Origin: Streptosporangium canum | GTDB lineage: Bacteria > Actinomycetota > Actinomycetes > Streptosporangiales > Streptosporangiaceae | NCBI RefSeq assembly: GCF_900113865.1 | Contig: NZ_FOQY01000001.1 | Coordinates: 124,001 to 188,000, forward strand | Direction of reading: 5' to 3' | Length of the DNA: 64,000 nucleotides | Shown: positions 25,789 to 35,617 of the stretch, one piece after another | How the letters are laid out: each line of letters begins with the position of its first letter | How positions within the stretch are numbered: the stretch's first letter is position 1 | Notes under the pieces: model-generated | Told to the model about the DNA's origin: nothing | Seen by the model: the letters and a program-made list of their open reading frames with translations, nothing else | The model's database searches: none | Position numbers and translations under genes: made by a program

Positions 25789-27927
25789 CTAGGGAACGGC
25801 CATCCAGACGTCCATGGACAGGGACCAGGTGCCGTCCGGGGGGGCGATGAGCGATCTCTCCTCCTGGCGGGTGCGGAGGTTCATCACCTGGACCGGCTTG
25901 CCGTACTGGGAGAGCTGGTCGGCCCTGGCGGCGAGCAGGACCGGGACGCGGCCGGCGGCGCGGGTGCGGCCGATCAGGCGGTTGACGTCGGAGGGGACGG
26001 GGACGTCGGCGCCCCGGTAGAAGCCGACCCGGGCGGTGGGGACCCCGCAGGTGCCCCGGACGAGCTGGGTGAACCGCTCACCGGTGACCCGCTCCACGAT
26101 CAGCACCGAGGCCCGTTCCGGCAGGGCCGCGCACATCGCCTCGACCGCCGCGCGCTCGCCGCGCTCGATGGGGGTGAAGGCCGTCCCGGCGGAGGTGATC
26201 GCCGGGGGGACGAGCAGGAGCACCGCGCCGACGGCGGCCAGGCCGTTCTGGACGGCCGGGCCGTACCCCATCCTGCGGGCCTTGTCCCGCACCCAGCGCA
26301 GGCCCCAGACGGCGAGCAGGACGAGGCCGGGGATGACGACGGGGACCAGCCGCCGGGCGGCCCACGGGTGGTCGGGGGTGATGCCCGGACGGTAGAGCGT
26401 GGTGAGCGTGGTCCAGCCGATGACGGCCAGCGGCAGCAGCCAGCCGAACCCCCTGCCCCGCACCATCCTGCGCGTGAGCACCGCCCCGGCCAGCGTGGCC
26501 AGCACCACCACGGGGACCCCGACGTACCAGATCACCCAGTACAGCGAATCCTCGTAGTAGAGCCGGGCGCCGTCGACCGGCAGGCCGTTCGCCTTCTGCG
26601 TCCTCTCGATGAACTCGTAGTTCAGCCGGTCCTCCTGCGTGGTCGGCCACCGAAGGACGGTCTGCAGCCACGGCCGGGCCGCGAAGGCCACCATGACCAG
26701 CACCACCAGGCCGCCGGCGATCTCGGGCAGCCGCCGGATCCCCGCGGCCCGCCGCAGCGGGGCCGCGAGCCTCGGCGCCGCGAGCGCGACGACCAGGGTG
26801 AGCACCAGGACCGCGCCGCAGATGGCCAGCAGCGGCTGGAGCGAGCCGGACAGGTAGTCCAGGTAGGGCCTGGACAGGATGTATCCGGCCGCGACCCCCA
26901 GGATGGTCCCGGCCGCCAGGCCGCAGAGCAGCGGGACGCCGAGACGCCCCTCGTCGCGGACCCCCGCCCGGCGCAGGGCGATCAGCAGCCCGGCGTAGAC
27001 CAGCACGGGAAGCACGTCGCGCAGGCCGTCGATCCTGACCAGGACGGCAAGGCCGAACACCAGGCCGGCCAGCTCCGCCCCGATCACGGCGCCGTCGGAC
27101 TGGGCCCGGCGGATCCGCCCCGGCTGCTCGGCGGAGGGCAGGGACGGCAGGTAGCCCAGGCCCGTGATGCCGGAGCGGAGCCTGACCTGGGCGTCGTGCA
27201 GCAGGGCGAGACCGCCGAAGAGCAGGATCATGGAGGGGATCTCGCTGAAGGTGGTGCGCGAGGTGTAGAGGATCGGAAGGCTGACCGCGAACACCAGGGC
27301 GGCCGGCGCCGCCCAGCGCGCGCCGACGAACCGGGCGACGACCCCCGACAGGACGAGCACCGCCAGCGCTCCCAGCACCGGCGGCACCAGCAGCAGCCCG
27401 GTCAGGCCCCCCAGCCAGTGTCCCAGCGCGTCGATCAGCGGCGCGCCCGGCATGAACTGCGGCACGACCGCGCCGCCGGAGCTGTAGAAGCCCGCGCTCT
27501 CGAAGAGCAGCGCGTGGTCCGGGCCGCCGAAGGCCGCCTGCTGGTACGGGATCGGCAGCGAGCCGTGGCCGGCCAGCCAGATGGCGTACTGGGCGTAGGT
27601 GGCGGGGTCGCGGCGGACGACGAGCTGCTCGCTGTGGAGTAGGCCGTTGAAGACCCCCGAGGCCAGGGCGGCGGCGACGACGCCGCTCGTCTGCCAGGCG
27701 GTCGCCTCGACGGTCTCGGGCAGGCGGCGCAGGCCGTACCGGCACAGGACCGCGGCGATCGCCAGGCCCAGCGGCAGGGCGGCGATCGGCCGGAACCAGC
27801 CGAGCAGCAGCAGCGACAGCCCGGCCACCAGCCAGCCCGCCAGCACGAGCGCGGGCGCGACCGACACCACGGCGAGCACCCTGCCCGCCGAGGGCCTCCG
27901 CGTGTGATCCAACCAGGTGATCCTCAT
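25789..27927 (-). CDS. Large polytopic membrane protein, GT-C-like
   Basis: 712 residues with about 12-14 predicted TM segments and a final soluble extracytoplasmic domain of roughly 170 residues (from about 540). The first outer loop has VVRRDPATYAQYAIW, where the Asp after the first helices resembles the catalytic acidic loop of GT-C enzymes of the PMT/ArnT type, and RTTFSEIPSM follows in a later loop. It probably uses a polyprenyl-phosphate sugar from the nearby GT2. It is divergent from another GT-C-like gene at 28032. The substrate is unknown. Confidence 0.7.
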   Translation of the reverse strand: MRITWLDHTRRPSAGRVLAVVSVAPALVLAGWLVAGLSLLLLGWFRPIAALPLGLAIAAVLCRYGLRRLPETVEATAWQTSGVVAAALASGVFNGLLHSEQLVVRRDPATYAQYAIWLAGHGSLPIPYQQAAFGGPDHALLFESAGFYSSGGAVVPQFMPGAPLIDALGHWLGGLTGLLLVPPVLGALAVLVLSGVVARFVGARWAAPAALVFAVSLPILYTSRTTFSEIPSMILLFGGLALLHDAQVRLRSGITGLGYLPSLPSAEQPGRIRRAQSDGAVIGAELAGLVFGLAVLVRIDGLRDVLPVLVYAGLLIALRRAGVRDEGRLGVPLLCGLAAGTILGVAAGYILSRPYLDYLSGSLQPLLAICGAVLVLTLVVALAAPRLAAPLRRAAGIRRLPEIAGGLVVLVMVAFAARPWLQTVLRWPTTQEDRLNYEFIERTQKANGLPVDGARLYYEDSLYWVIWYVGVPVVVLATLAGAVLTRRMVRGRGFGWLLPLAVIGWTTLTTLYRPGITPDHPWAARRLVPVVIPGLVLLAVWGLRWVRDKARRMGYGPAVQNGLAAVGAVLLLVPPAITSAGTAFTPIERGERAAVEAMCAALPERASVLIVERVTGERFTQLVRGTCGVPTARVGFYRGADVPVPSDVNRLIGRTRAAGRVPVLLAARADQLSQYGKPVQVMNLRTRQEERSLIAPPDGTWSLSMDVWMAVP

Positions 27928-28031
27928 AGCTCGTCCCGAGCGTAGTGGCAGCCTCCGATGACGGCGATGCCCGCGCGCGGCTGCTCGGTGAAAGCCGGTA
28001 GCGTACGCGCAGCGCGCGAAGGGGGCGGAAA

Positions 28032-29420
28032 GTGGTCGGCTGGGCTCGGGGGCACCGGTGGTTCCTGGGGGTGCTGGGTCTCGGGGCCGCGCTGCGGGTG
28101 ATCACCATGCTCGGCTACCGGCCCGCGATCTGGTTCCCCGACTCCTACACCTACGTGGTGACCGCGCTGAAGCCCCGGCCCGACCTGGTCCGCCCGGCCG
28201 GATACCCGATGCTGCTGCGGCTGCTCGAACCGTTTCACAGCTTCGCCTCCGTCGCGCTGGTCCAGCATCTGCTGGGACTGCTGGTCGGCGTGCTCGTCTA
28301 CCTCACCGCCCGGCGGCTGCGCGCCCCGGGCTGGGCCGCGGTGCTCGCGTCCGTCCCCTCCCTTCTGGACGCCTACCAGATCGAGCTGGAGCACCTGCTG
28401 GTCTCCGACACCCTGTTCGCCGCGCTGGTGATGTCGGCGGTCTGCCTCGGCCTCTCCCGGGACGTCGGATGGCGTACGGCGTGCGGGATCGGGCTGCTGG
28501 TCGCGGCCGCGACGCTGACCAGGACCGTCGGGCTGCCGCTGGTCGTGATCTTCGCGTGCTGGCTGATCTACCGGATGCGGGGCCGGGTGCTCATGGCCGG
28601 GGTGATGCTGGCCGCGGCGGCGCTGCCGATCCTGGGGTACGGGGCCTGGTTCCACGCGGTCCACGGCCGGATCGGCATCGTGGGCGCCAACGGCGTCTTC
28701 CTCTACTCCAAGACGATGACCTTCGCCGACTGCGCGGTGATGAGGCCGCCCGCGGACCTGGCCGTGCTCTGCGACCCCCGCCCGCCCGCGCGGCGGCCCC
28801 CCGCGCAGGAATACGTCTGGAGTCCCGACTCCCCGCTGGTCAGGCTGCCCGGCATCACCTTCAGCGAGGAGAACGACGAGCTGGCCGGCCGGTTCGCCTC
28901 GCTGGCCATCCGGAGCCAGCCGCTCGGCTACCTGGGCTCGGTCCTGTCCGAGCTGGCACGCTCGTTCCCGCTGAGCCGCCCGGTCTACCCCGACCAGGAG
29001 GTCTACGACTACTACGAGTTCCCCGCGGCGCCGCCGGCCCCGCCGGGCCGCTACCCGGCCACGGCGGGCGCCGAGCGCGCCGAGCGCGACTACGAGCGGG
29101 GGCCGATCGCCACCCGGATCGTGGAGCCCTACGCGGGCTGGATGCGGGCCTACCAGGACGTCGTGTGGCTGCCCGGCGCGGCGGTGCTGCTGATCCTGCT
29201 GGTCCCCCCGGTCGCGGCGGCAGTCCGGCGCCTCCGTCCGGAGTCCCCGATGTGGGTGCTGCCGTGGACGACGGCCGTGGTGCTGCTCGTCATGCCCCCG
29301 GCGGTCGCGGAGTTCGACTACCGGTACGTGCTGCCCGCCGTGCCGGCCGCGTGTCTGGCCGCGGCACTTGTGGCGGGTAAACCTTCTTTCCGTAACATTC
29401 CAAGAAATGTCCGTATTTGA
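28032..29420 (+). CDS. GT-C-like membrane glycosyltransferase
   Basis: 462 residues from GTG at 28032. About nine TM helices; the first loop contains WFPDSYTYVVTAL, a typical GT-C acidic loop, followed by RPAGYPMLLRLLEPF. An extracytoplasmic loop rich in Pro/Arg lies between about residues 235 and 365, before three C-terminal helices and EFDYRYVLPAVPA, a motif common at the end of GT39/GT83-like proteins. It may glycosylate a wall polymer or protein from lipid-linked donors. Confidence 0.75.
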   Translation: MVGWARGHRWFLGVLGLGAALRVITMLGYRPAIWFPDSYTYVVTALKPRPDLVRPAGYPMLLRLLEPFHSFASVALVQHLLGLLVGVLVYLTARRLRAPGWAAVLASVPSLLDAYQIELEHLLVSDTLFAALVMSAVCLGLSRDVGWRTACGIGLLVAAATLTRTVGLPLVVIFACWLIYRMRGRVLMAGVMLAAAALPILGYGAWFHAVHGRIGIVGANGVFLYSKTMTFADCAVMRPPADLAVLCDPRPPARRPPAQEYVWSPDSPLVRLPGITFSEENDELAGRFASLAIRSQPLGYLGSVLSELARSFPLSRPVYPDQEVYDYYEFPAAPPAPPGRYPATAGAERAERDYERGPIATRIVEPYAGWMRAYQDVVWLPGAAVLLILLVPPVAAAVRRLRPESPMWVLPWTTAVVLLVMPPAVAEFDYRYVLPAVPAACLAAALVAGKPSFRNIPRNVRI

Positions 29421-29577
29421 GTATGCTGAGCGCTCGGATCATCACGGGCGTCTCGGGGAGCGGTCATGACCAAGTTCACGTCATCATGGCTTCCGCCACT
29501 CACCTCGTGACCTACTCTTTGGGCGCAATGAGCGAGCTGAACCAGCACCGGACGTTGCCGCCAGGCGAGGAGATCGC

Positions 29578-31170
29578 ATGAGCGACCATCGGCACGTCGC
29601 CGTGGAGGACCGCCGGGCGGAGACGACCAGTCCCGGCCGCCGGGCCTCCCGGCGGGCGGGTGGGAACGGCGGAGCGCCTCCCGAGCCCCCCGCCGATTAC
29701 GCCAAGCCGCCCCGCAACCCGGGCCGCAAGGTCAAGCGGCTGAGCGTCGGCGCCTGGATCAGCGTCGCGATGACCGGCGTCCTGGTGGTCGGCACCCTCG
29801 GCGCCTACAAGTTCTACCGCGACATCGACGGCCTCATCGACCGTGACGACGTCGAGAGCAGGCTCGGCGTCAACCGCCCCCCGGAGACCGGGGCGCTCAA
29901 CGTGCTCGTCGTGGGCTCCGACAGCCGCGCCGGCGCCGGCAACAAGAAGTACGGCCAGCACATGCAGGCCGACGGCGAGCGGACCGACACGATCATCCTG
30001 CTGCACATCTCGCCGAACCGCGACAAGGCGACCATGATCAGCTTCCCCCGCGACTCCATGGTCAATGTGCCCAACTGCAAGAACCCCAAGACGAAGGCGA
30101 TCATCCCCGGCGGCCTCAAGCAGATCAACGCGACCTTCAACGACGGTGGCATCGACTGCACGTGGACGACGATCGAGACGCTGACCCAGATCCACATCAA
30201 CCACTACGTCAAGGTGGACTTCGCCGGGTTCAAGGGCATCGTCGACGCGCTGGGCGGCATCGAGATCTGTCTGCCCAAGGACGTGACGGACAAGAGGGCC
30301 AAGCTCGATCTGACCAAGGGCAAGCACATCGTGAAGGGCGAGACCGCCCTCGCCTACGTCCGCGCCCGCTACGGGCTCGGCGACGGCAGCGACACCAGCC
30401 GGATCAAGCGCCAGCAGGTCTTCCTCAACCAGGTGATGCAGAAGGCCACCAGCTCCGACCTGCTCACCGACCTCGGCAAGCTCACCGGCTTCCTGGAGGC
30501 CGCCGCCGCCTCGGTGACGGTGGACAAGAACCTCGACACCAGGCGCATGCTGGAGATCGCCCAGAGCGCGAAGTCCCTCACCGCCAAGGGGCTGCAGGCC
30601 GTCACCGTGCCGTGGATGCCGGACCCCGCCGACAAGAACCGGGTCGTCTGGCGGGAGCCCGCCGCCGGCGAGCTGTTCGAGTCGATCCGCAGCGACATCG
30701 AGGTGACCAAGAGCCCGGCCCCCGACGCCCCCGCCAAACCGACCGTCAAGAACGAGCAGGTCCAGGTCCAGGTCTTCAACGGCACCGACAAGCCGGGCGT
30801 GGCCAAGGAGGTGGCCGCGAAGCTGGTCGCCCAGGGCTTCCGGGTGACCCAGGTCGGCAACGCCCGCCCGGCCACCGCCGACGTGCCCACCACCGCGCTG
30901 CGCTACGGCAAGAAGGACGCCGAGGGCGCCGCCTACGCCGACGCGGTGGCCGCCCGGCTCTCCGGCGACAAGATCGCCCCGATCGCGGGCAAGACGAAGC
31001 CGGCCAGCGTGGAGAACTACGCGGCGACCATCCCGGCCACCCCGCTCCCCACCGGCCCGGTCGTCCAGTTGATCATCGGTGCCGACTGGAAGGGCGTCCG
31101 GGTCCCCACCAAGATCCCCGACTCCCTCAAGGGCGACATCATCGACAGCGAGACCAACCCCTGCCAGTGA
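29578..31170 (+). CDS. LytR-CpsA-Psr (LCP) ligase with LytR_C domain
   Basis: 530 residues; GAGGAG precedes the ATG by 5 bases. A cytoplasmic basic tail is followed by one TM helix (about 58-77) and the LCP domain: NVLVVGSDSR, ERTDTIILLHISP, SFPRDSMVNVP, and the Arg-rich YVRARYGLGDGSD that binds the lipid pyrophosphate. A LytR_C domain (QVQVFNGTDKPGVAKEVA) lies near 395-440. LCP enzymes transfer undecaprenyl-linked glycopolymers to peptidoglycan outside the membrane. It is followed by a hairpin terminator, and its neighbours make the polymer candidates. A second LCP gene lies at 48599. Confidence 0.93.
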   Translation: MSDHRHVAVEDRRAETTSPGRRASRRAGGNGGAPPEPPADYAKPPRNPGRKVKRLSVGAWISVAMTGVLVVGTLGAYKFYRDIDGLIDRDDVESRLGVNRPPETGALNVLVVGSDSRAGAGNKKYGQHMQADGERTDTIILLHISPNRDKATMISFPRDSMVNVPNCKNPKTKAIIPGGLKQINATFNDGGIDCTWTTIETLTQIHINHYVKVDFAGFKGIVDALGGIEICLPKDVTDKRAKLDLTKGKHIVKGETALAYVRARYGLGDGSDTSRIKRQQVFLNQVMQKATSSDLLTDLGKLTGFLEAAAASVTVDKNLDTRRMLEIAQSAKSLTAKGLQAVTVPWMPDPADKNRVVWREPAAGELFESIRSDIEVTKSPAPDAPAKPTVKNEQVQVQVFNGTDKPGVAKEVAAKLVAQGFRVTQVGNARPATADVPTTALRYGKKDAEGAAYADAVAARLSGDKIAPIAGKTKPASVENYAATIPATPLPTGPVVQLIIGADWKGVRVPTKIPDSLKGDIIDSETNPCQ

Positions 31171-31204
31171 CCCTCGCCGCCGGCGAGCGGCCGGACGGCG
31201 AGGG
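31171..31204 (+). terminator. Hairpin after LCP gene
   Basis: CCCTCGCCG (31171-31179) pairs with CGGCGAGGG (31196-31204), a 9-bp GC stem directly after the stop codon, with an internal CCGGCGAGCGGCCGG-like loop. There is no T-run, so it is a likely actinobacterial I-shaped terminator. Confidence 0.55.
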
Positions 31205-31417
31205 AGCCGAGGTCCCGCTGGTTTTAAACGATCACGATTCGCCGCGAACCATCTCAAACCCCGAGTGCTCGTGCGACAGACGGCGCGTGATCGGTTTAGG
31301 GTTGTCGGGTCGGCGAGGCGAACCCCACTCGACCGCATCCCCCGGCGGTCCCTGGGCGTCTTCAGTAGCGTGTCCGACTACCTCCCAGTCTCCGACAGAT
31401 AGCTGAGCGTTTTCCCC

Positions 31418-33493
31418 GTGAGCGACACCCGATCCCCCTTCCACCTACCGGCCCCCCGGGACGACGGCGCCCCCGACGCCGACACCGGCGGGTCCGCCGG
31501 CGGACAGGGCCGGACACCCGCCCCGTGGCCGATGCCCGAGCACGCGCAGTCGTCCCAGACCTCCTGGCCGGAGCCGCCGGACGGCGCTTCCACCGCCTCC
31601 TCCTGGGGCCGCCGGGACGGGCAGGGCCCGGAGGAGGACCCCGGCGAGGTCACCGCCTGGGGCTACCCGGCCTACCAGGAGCCGCAGTCCTCCGTCGAGG
31701 AGGACGCGTGGGCGAACTGGGACACCCAGACACCTCCCGGAGAGCAGGAGCAGGCGCCTCGGCGGGAGACCCGCAAACCCTCCGCCCCCCAGGGCCGGAC
31801 ACCGTACGGGGACACCCGGCCGCCCGCCGCCCCCGGGGCACGGGCAGCGGGCGGGGATGCCCCGTCACCCGCCGCGCCGGAGTTCTGGGCGATGCACGAG
31901 GAGGCACGACCGTCCACCGCGCCGGAAGGGTTGCCCGCCGCCCAGCCGCCCGCCGCGTCCGAGCCCTGGGCACCGCGCGCCGCCCAGCCGCCCGCGACGC
32001 CGGGGTCCTGGGCGACACGCGACGCCCAGCCGCCCGCGACGCCGGACTCCTGGGCGACGCACGGGGACGCGCAGCCGTCCGCCGCCCGGGAGACGCGGGC
32101 GCCGTACGCGGACGTGCGGCCCCCCGGCCCCCGCAACCCGCTGGACATGACGCACCGCGCCGCACCCGCCGGGAACCTGCTGGACCCGCTGGACCCCGCC
32201 TGGTCGTCGGACCACGACGCCGCCCGGACGCAGGCCGCGCCCGCGGCGTGGGCGCCGCAGGCCCCCCGGCGCGGGCCGCAGCCGCAGGAGGCTCCGCCCG
32301 CCGATCGGCCCTTCTCCTACTGGGAGAACTCCGCCCGTGACCCCGAGCCCTCCCCCTGGGGCCGGGCCCCGGAAGCGAAGCAGGAGCAGGAGCCGGAGCA
32401 GGAGCCGCGCCCGGAGGAGGCGCCCGCCGCTCCCCCGGCCAGGAAGAAGCGCGAGCCGTACCTCGACAACGTCAAGTTCGTCCTGATCGCCCTGGTCGTG
32501 ACCGGGCACTCGCTGGTGCCCACCCTGGCCGCGCACTCGGCCAAGTCGGCCTACCTGTTCATCTACACCTTCCACATGCCGGCGTTCGTCCTGATCAGCG
32601 GTTATCTCGGCCGGAACTTCTGGAACTCCAACGCCAAGATCAACAAGCTGGTCGACACCATGCTGGTGCCCTACGTGGTCGTGGAGATCGGCTACGCGCT
32701 GCTCCGCTACGGACTGGGCCAGAAATGGACCCTGACGATCATCGACCCGGCCTGGCTGAACTGGTACCTGCTGGCCCTGGTGCTCTGGCGGATCTCCACG
32801 CCCATCTGGAACCGGATGCGGCAGCCGCTGCTGGTCGCGGTGGTCATCTACATGGTGGCCGGCTTCTCGGAGATCTCCGGCGACTTCAGCATCGACCGCT
32901 TCTTCGGCCTGCTCCCCTTCTACGTGCTCGGCCTGGTGCTCAAGCCCGAGCACTTCGACCTGCTCAAGCCGGTCTGGGTCAGGATCCTGGCCGGGATCAC
33001 GGTCGCCGGCGGCATCGCGGTGGCGGTCTTCATCGCCCCGCACGTCAACCTCAAGCCGATCTACTTCCGCTACAGCATCAAGTCCATGGACACGAGCTGG
33101 CTGATCGGGCTCGGCGTGCGCGGCGCGGTGCTGATCGCGGCGCTGGCCATGTCGGTCGCGCTGCTGGCCCTGGTGCCCCGGCGCGAGACCTGGTTCTCCG
33201 ACCTCGGCACCCGCACGCTCTACGCCTACCTGCTCCACGGCGTCGTGGTGCTCATCGCCAAGGACCAGGGGTGGCTGAGCTTCCCCTGGCTGTACGGCCC
33301 GCTGGGCGTGCTGGCGATCATGTCCAGCTCCCTGGCGCTGGCCATCGTCCTGTGCCTGCCGGAGACGCGCACGCTCTTCAAGTGGCTGCTGGAACCCCGC
33401 CTGGTCTGGCTCTACCGCCGCCCGTCGGCGGACTCCCCCGGCAAGCAGGCGGAGCCGGCCCGCAAGGAGAGTTCAGCGGCAGTTCCCCGGTAA
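31418..33493 (+). CDS. Acyltransferase-3 membrane protein with long disordered N-terminus
   Basis: 691 residues from GTG 31418. Residues 1-~340 are Pro/Ala/Gly/Asp-rich with irregular repeats (PPATPGSWATRDAQ, PPATPDSWATHGDAQ), probably disordered and cytoplasmic. From about 345 an acyltransferase-3 domain with ten TM helices begins: KREPYLDNVKFVLIALVVTG followed by HS, the conserved catalytic-type His, then FHMPAFVLISGYLGRNF. Such proteins O-acetylate surface sugars (OatA/WecH/NolL type). The N-terminal extension length is unusual. No strong ribosome binding site is seen before the GTG, so the true start may be internal. Confidence 0.8.
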   Translation: MSDTRSPFHLPAPRDDGAPDADTGGSAGGQGRTPAPWPMPEHAQSSQTSWPEPPDGASTASSWGRRDGQGPEEDPGEVTAWGYPAYQEPQSSVEEDAWANWDTQTPPGEQEQAPRRETRKPSAPQGRTPYGDTRPPAAPGARAAGGDAPSPAAPEFWAMHEEARPSTAPEGLPAAQPPAASEPWAPRAAQPPATPGSWATRDAQPPATPDSWATHGDAQPSAARETRAPYADVRPPGPRNPLDMTHRAAPAGNLLDPLDPAWSSDHDAARTQAAPAAWAPQAPRRGPQPQEAPPADRPFSYWENSARDPEPSPWGRAPEAKQEQEPEQEPRPEEAPAAPPARKKREPYLDNVKFVLIALVVTGHSLVPTLAAHSAKSAYLFIYTFHMPAFVLISGYLGRNFWNSNAKINKLVDTMLVPYVVVEIGYALLRYGLGQKWTLTIIDPAWLNWYLLALVLWRISTPIWNRMRQPLLVAVVIYMVAGFSEISGDFSIDRFFGLLPFYVLGLVLKPEHFDLLKPVWVRILAGITVAGGIAVAVFIAPHVNLKPIYFRYSIKSMDTSWLIGLGVRGAVLIAALAMSVALLALVPRRETWFSDLGTRTLYAYLLHGVVVLIAKDQGWLSFPWLYGPLGVLAIMSSSLALAIVLCLPETRTLFKWLLEPRLVWLYRRPSADSPGKQAEPARKESSAAVPR

Positions 33494-33542
33494 TTAACCC
33501 AACACATCCGGTGATGACGGAACCGGCACTCAGCATCGGAAT

Positions 33543-34664
33543 ATGCGGGTATGTGTCGGGACAATTGTCCATCACCCCGAAGACGCCCGGATCATGCATC
33601 GGCAGATCCGGGCGCTCCTCGACGCGGGGCACGAGATCACCTATGTCGCGCCCTTCACCGACTGCAACGTCACGCCCGATCCCCGGATCCGGGCCGTCGA
33701 CGTCCCCCGCGCGCTGGGCCGTCACCGCAGACGTGCCCTGAAGGCCGCCCGGGGGGCGCTGAGGCGCGGAGCCGAGGGCGCCGACCTTCTGATCGTCCAT
33801 GACATCGAGCTGGTTCTCCGGCTGCCCAGGCGCCGCCCCGTGACCGTCTGGGACGTCCACGAGGACACGGCCGCCGTCCTGGAGGCCAGAACGGATCTCC
33901 CTGGGCTCCTGCGCCGGACCCTGCCGGCGCTGATCCGCCGGGTCGAGGCCCGCGCGGAGGACCGGCTGCACCTCGTCCTGGCCGAGGAGTCCCACCGGGA
34001 GCGGTTCTCCGGGTCCCACCCGGTGGTGCCCAACACCACCTACGTGCCCCGCCGGCCGCCCCCGCCGCCGGGCCGGAACCGAGTGGTCTACGTGGGCCGG
34101 CTGTCCCGGGCCAGAGGGGCGGCGGAGCTGGTCGAGCTGGCCCGGCGGCTGCTCCCCCACGGGGTCAGGATGGACCTGGTGGGCGCCGCCGACGCCGAGA
34201 TCAGGCCCATGCTGCGGGACGCGCAGCGGCAGGGCCTGCTCGACTGGTACGGCTACGTGCCCAACCGGCACGCGCTGCGGATGGCCGAAGGGGCGATCGC
34301 CGGGCTGTCACTCCCGCACGACGTGCCCCCCTACCGGCGGTCGATGCCGGCCAAGGTCGCCGAGTACATGTCCCGCGGACTCCCGGTGGTCACCACGCCG
34401 CTCCCGGCCGCCGCCTCCCTGGTCGGCCGGACCGGCTGCGGCGTCGTCACGCCCTTCGGGGACGTGGACGCGGCGCTGCGCGCCGTACTGGCGCTGCGGG
34501 ACGACCCCGAGGGGGCCGCGGCGATGGGCGCGCGCGGCTACGAGGAGGCGCTGCGCCACTACGACTGGCCCGCCCACGCGGGCGAGTTCGTGGGGCTGCT
34601 GGAGGGGTGGGCGACGGCGAGCGCCGCCCCCGCGCGCGCCCACCGCCGTCCCCTCGTGGTCTGA
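33543..34664 (+). CDS. GT4-type glycosyltransferase
   Basis: 373 residues. MRVCVGTIVHHPEDARIMHR starts a GT-B N-domain; VVYVGRLSRARGAAELVELA begins the donor-binding domain, and PPYRRSMPAKVAEYMSRGLP replaces the canonical E-x7-E with KxxEY-type residues as in GT4 sialic/fucosamine-like transferases. It ends in a Pro/Arg-rich tail. It follows the acyltransferase gene by 49 bases and may belong to the same operon. Confidence 0.8.
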   Translation: MRVCVGTIVHHPEDARIMHRQIRALLDAGHEITYVAPFTDCNVTPDPRIRAVDVPRALGRHRRRALKAARGALRRGAEGADLLIVHDIELVLRLPRRRPVTVWDVHEDTAAVLEARTDLPGLLRRTLPALIRRVEARAEDRLHLVLAEESHRERFSGSHPVVPNTTYVPRRPPPPPGRNRVVYVGRLSRARGAAELVELARRLLPHGVRMDLVGAADAEIRPMLRDAQRQGLLDWYGYVPNRHALRMAEGAIAGLSLPHDVPPYRRSMPAKVAEYMSRGLPVVTTPLPAAASLVGRTGCGVVTPFGDVDAALRAVLALRDDPEGAAAMGARGYEEALRHYDWPAHAGEFVGLLEGWATASAAPARAHRRPLVV

Positions 34665-34675
34665 CCTCCGTACGG

Positions 34676-35617
34676 TCACCGGGGCCGCTCCAGGTCGAAG
34701 GCGACGTCGGCCACCCGCACCGTCGCGACCCGGGGGTCCTTGATCAGCTCGCGCAGCGACGAGATCGTGGCCAGGGAGTCCACGTAGGCGTAGGCCCTGC
34801 CCTCACCCGCCGCCTTCCGCAGCCGGGCCAGGTCGAGCCCGAACCGCCTGAGGTTGGGCTCGTCGTGCTCGCGCAGCATGCCCACCCAGGCCCGGAAGCC
34901 CTCCAGCGTCTCCGGGGGCGAGTCGTAGCACATCCCGCTCTTGGGCAGGCCCATGCGGCTGGGTCTCATGGTCGACTCCCACGTGATCGGGGTGGACCGC
35001 GGCCGTTCCTCGTAGACCACGCTGTTGGGACATCCGTCGTGCCGCCGGGCGAAGGAGACGAGCTGGGCGCTGGTCATCGGTTCGGTGAACTCGACGACCG
35101 CCAGGGCGTTCATGTCCTGGGGCAGGCGCGCCAGGACCTTGCGCATGTCCGCTTTGGGCTGGTTGCCGGTGCGGACGTTGATGAGCGCGTAGGTCAGCGG
35201 GGTCGTGTTCCCCTGGCCGAGCGGCGGCGTGCGCACCCGGCCGAAGAAGTCCTGCGTGATCTGGTCCCGCTTGCTGGTGAAGGACCCGGCGGAGAAGCCT
35301 CCGACCGCGCGGACCGGGCTGATCCGCGCCTCCAGGGACAGCGACAGCGGCGATGCGCCGGTCTCACCGAACCCGATCCGGTATTCGGGGTTGGCGACCT
35401 GCATGGCCGTACCCAGCACGTCGCGCATGCGCCGCTCGCGGTCGCCGCGCTTCTGGATCCACGCGGACCCCACGGTCGCCGTCAGCGCCACCACGAGCAA
35501 CGCGCTCAGCGTCACCAGGGCCGTACGGACGACGCCTCTGCGCACGGCCCTGCGCGTCCTCTTCGGATCGAAGTCGGGGAGCTCGAACCCTTCGGGCTCG
35601 AAGTCAGGCTCGGTCAT
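34676..35617 (-). CDS. Single-pass membrane regulator of ECF sigma factor (Sigma_reg_N/C-like)
   Basis: 313 residues from ATG 35617, chosen because it overlaps the sigma-factor stop as ATGA. The cytoplasmic N-terminus is acidic (TEPDFEPEGFELPDFDPKRT), followed by one TM helix (about 30-52) and an external domain. The N-terminal WIQKRGDRERRMRDVLGTAM and the later NALAVVEFTEPMTSAQLVSF segment resemble the sigma-regulator N and C domains found in Firmicutes. It likely sequesters the sigma factor and responds to envelope stress. Confidence 0.7.
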   Translation of the reverse strand: MTEPDFEPEGFELPDFDPKRTRRAVRRGVVRTALVTLSALLVVALTATVGSAWIQKRGDRERRMRDVLGTAMQVANPEYRIGFGETGASPLSLSLEARISPVRAVGGFSAGSFTSKRDQITQDFFGRVRTPPLGQGNTTPLTYALINVRTGNQPKADMRKVLARLPQDMNALAVVEFTEPMTSAQLVSFARRHDGCPNSVVYEERPRSTPITWESTMRPSRMGLPKSGMCYDSPPETLEGFRAWVGMLREHDEPNLRRFGLDLARLRKAAGEGRAYAYVDSLATISSLRELIKDPRVATVRVADVAFDLERPR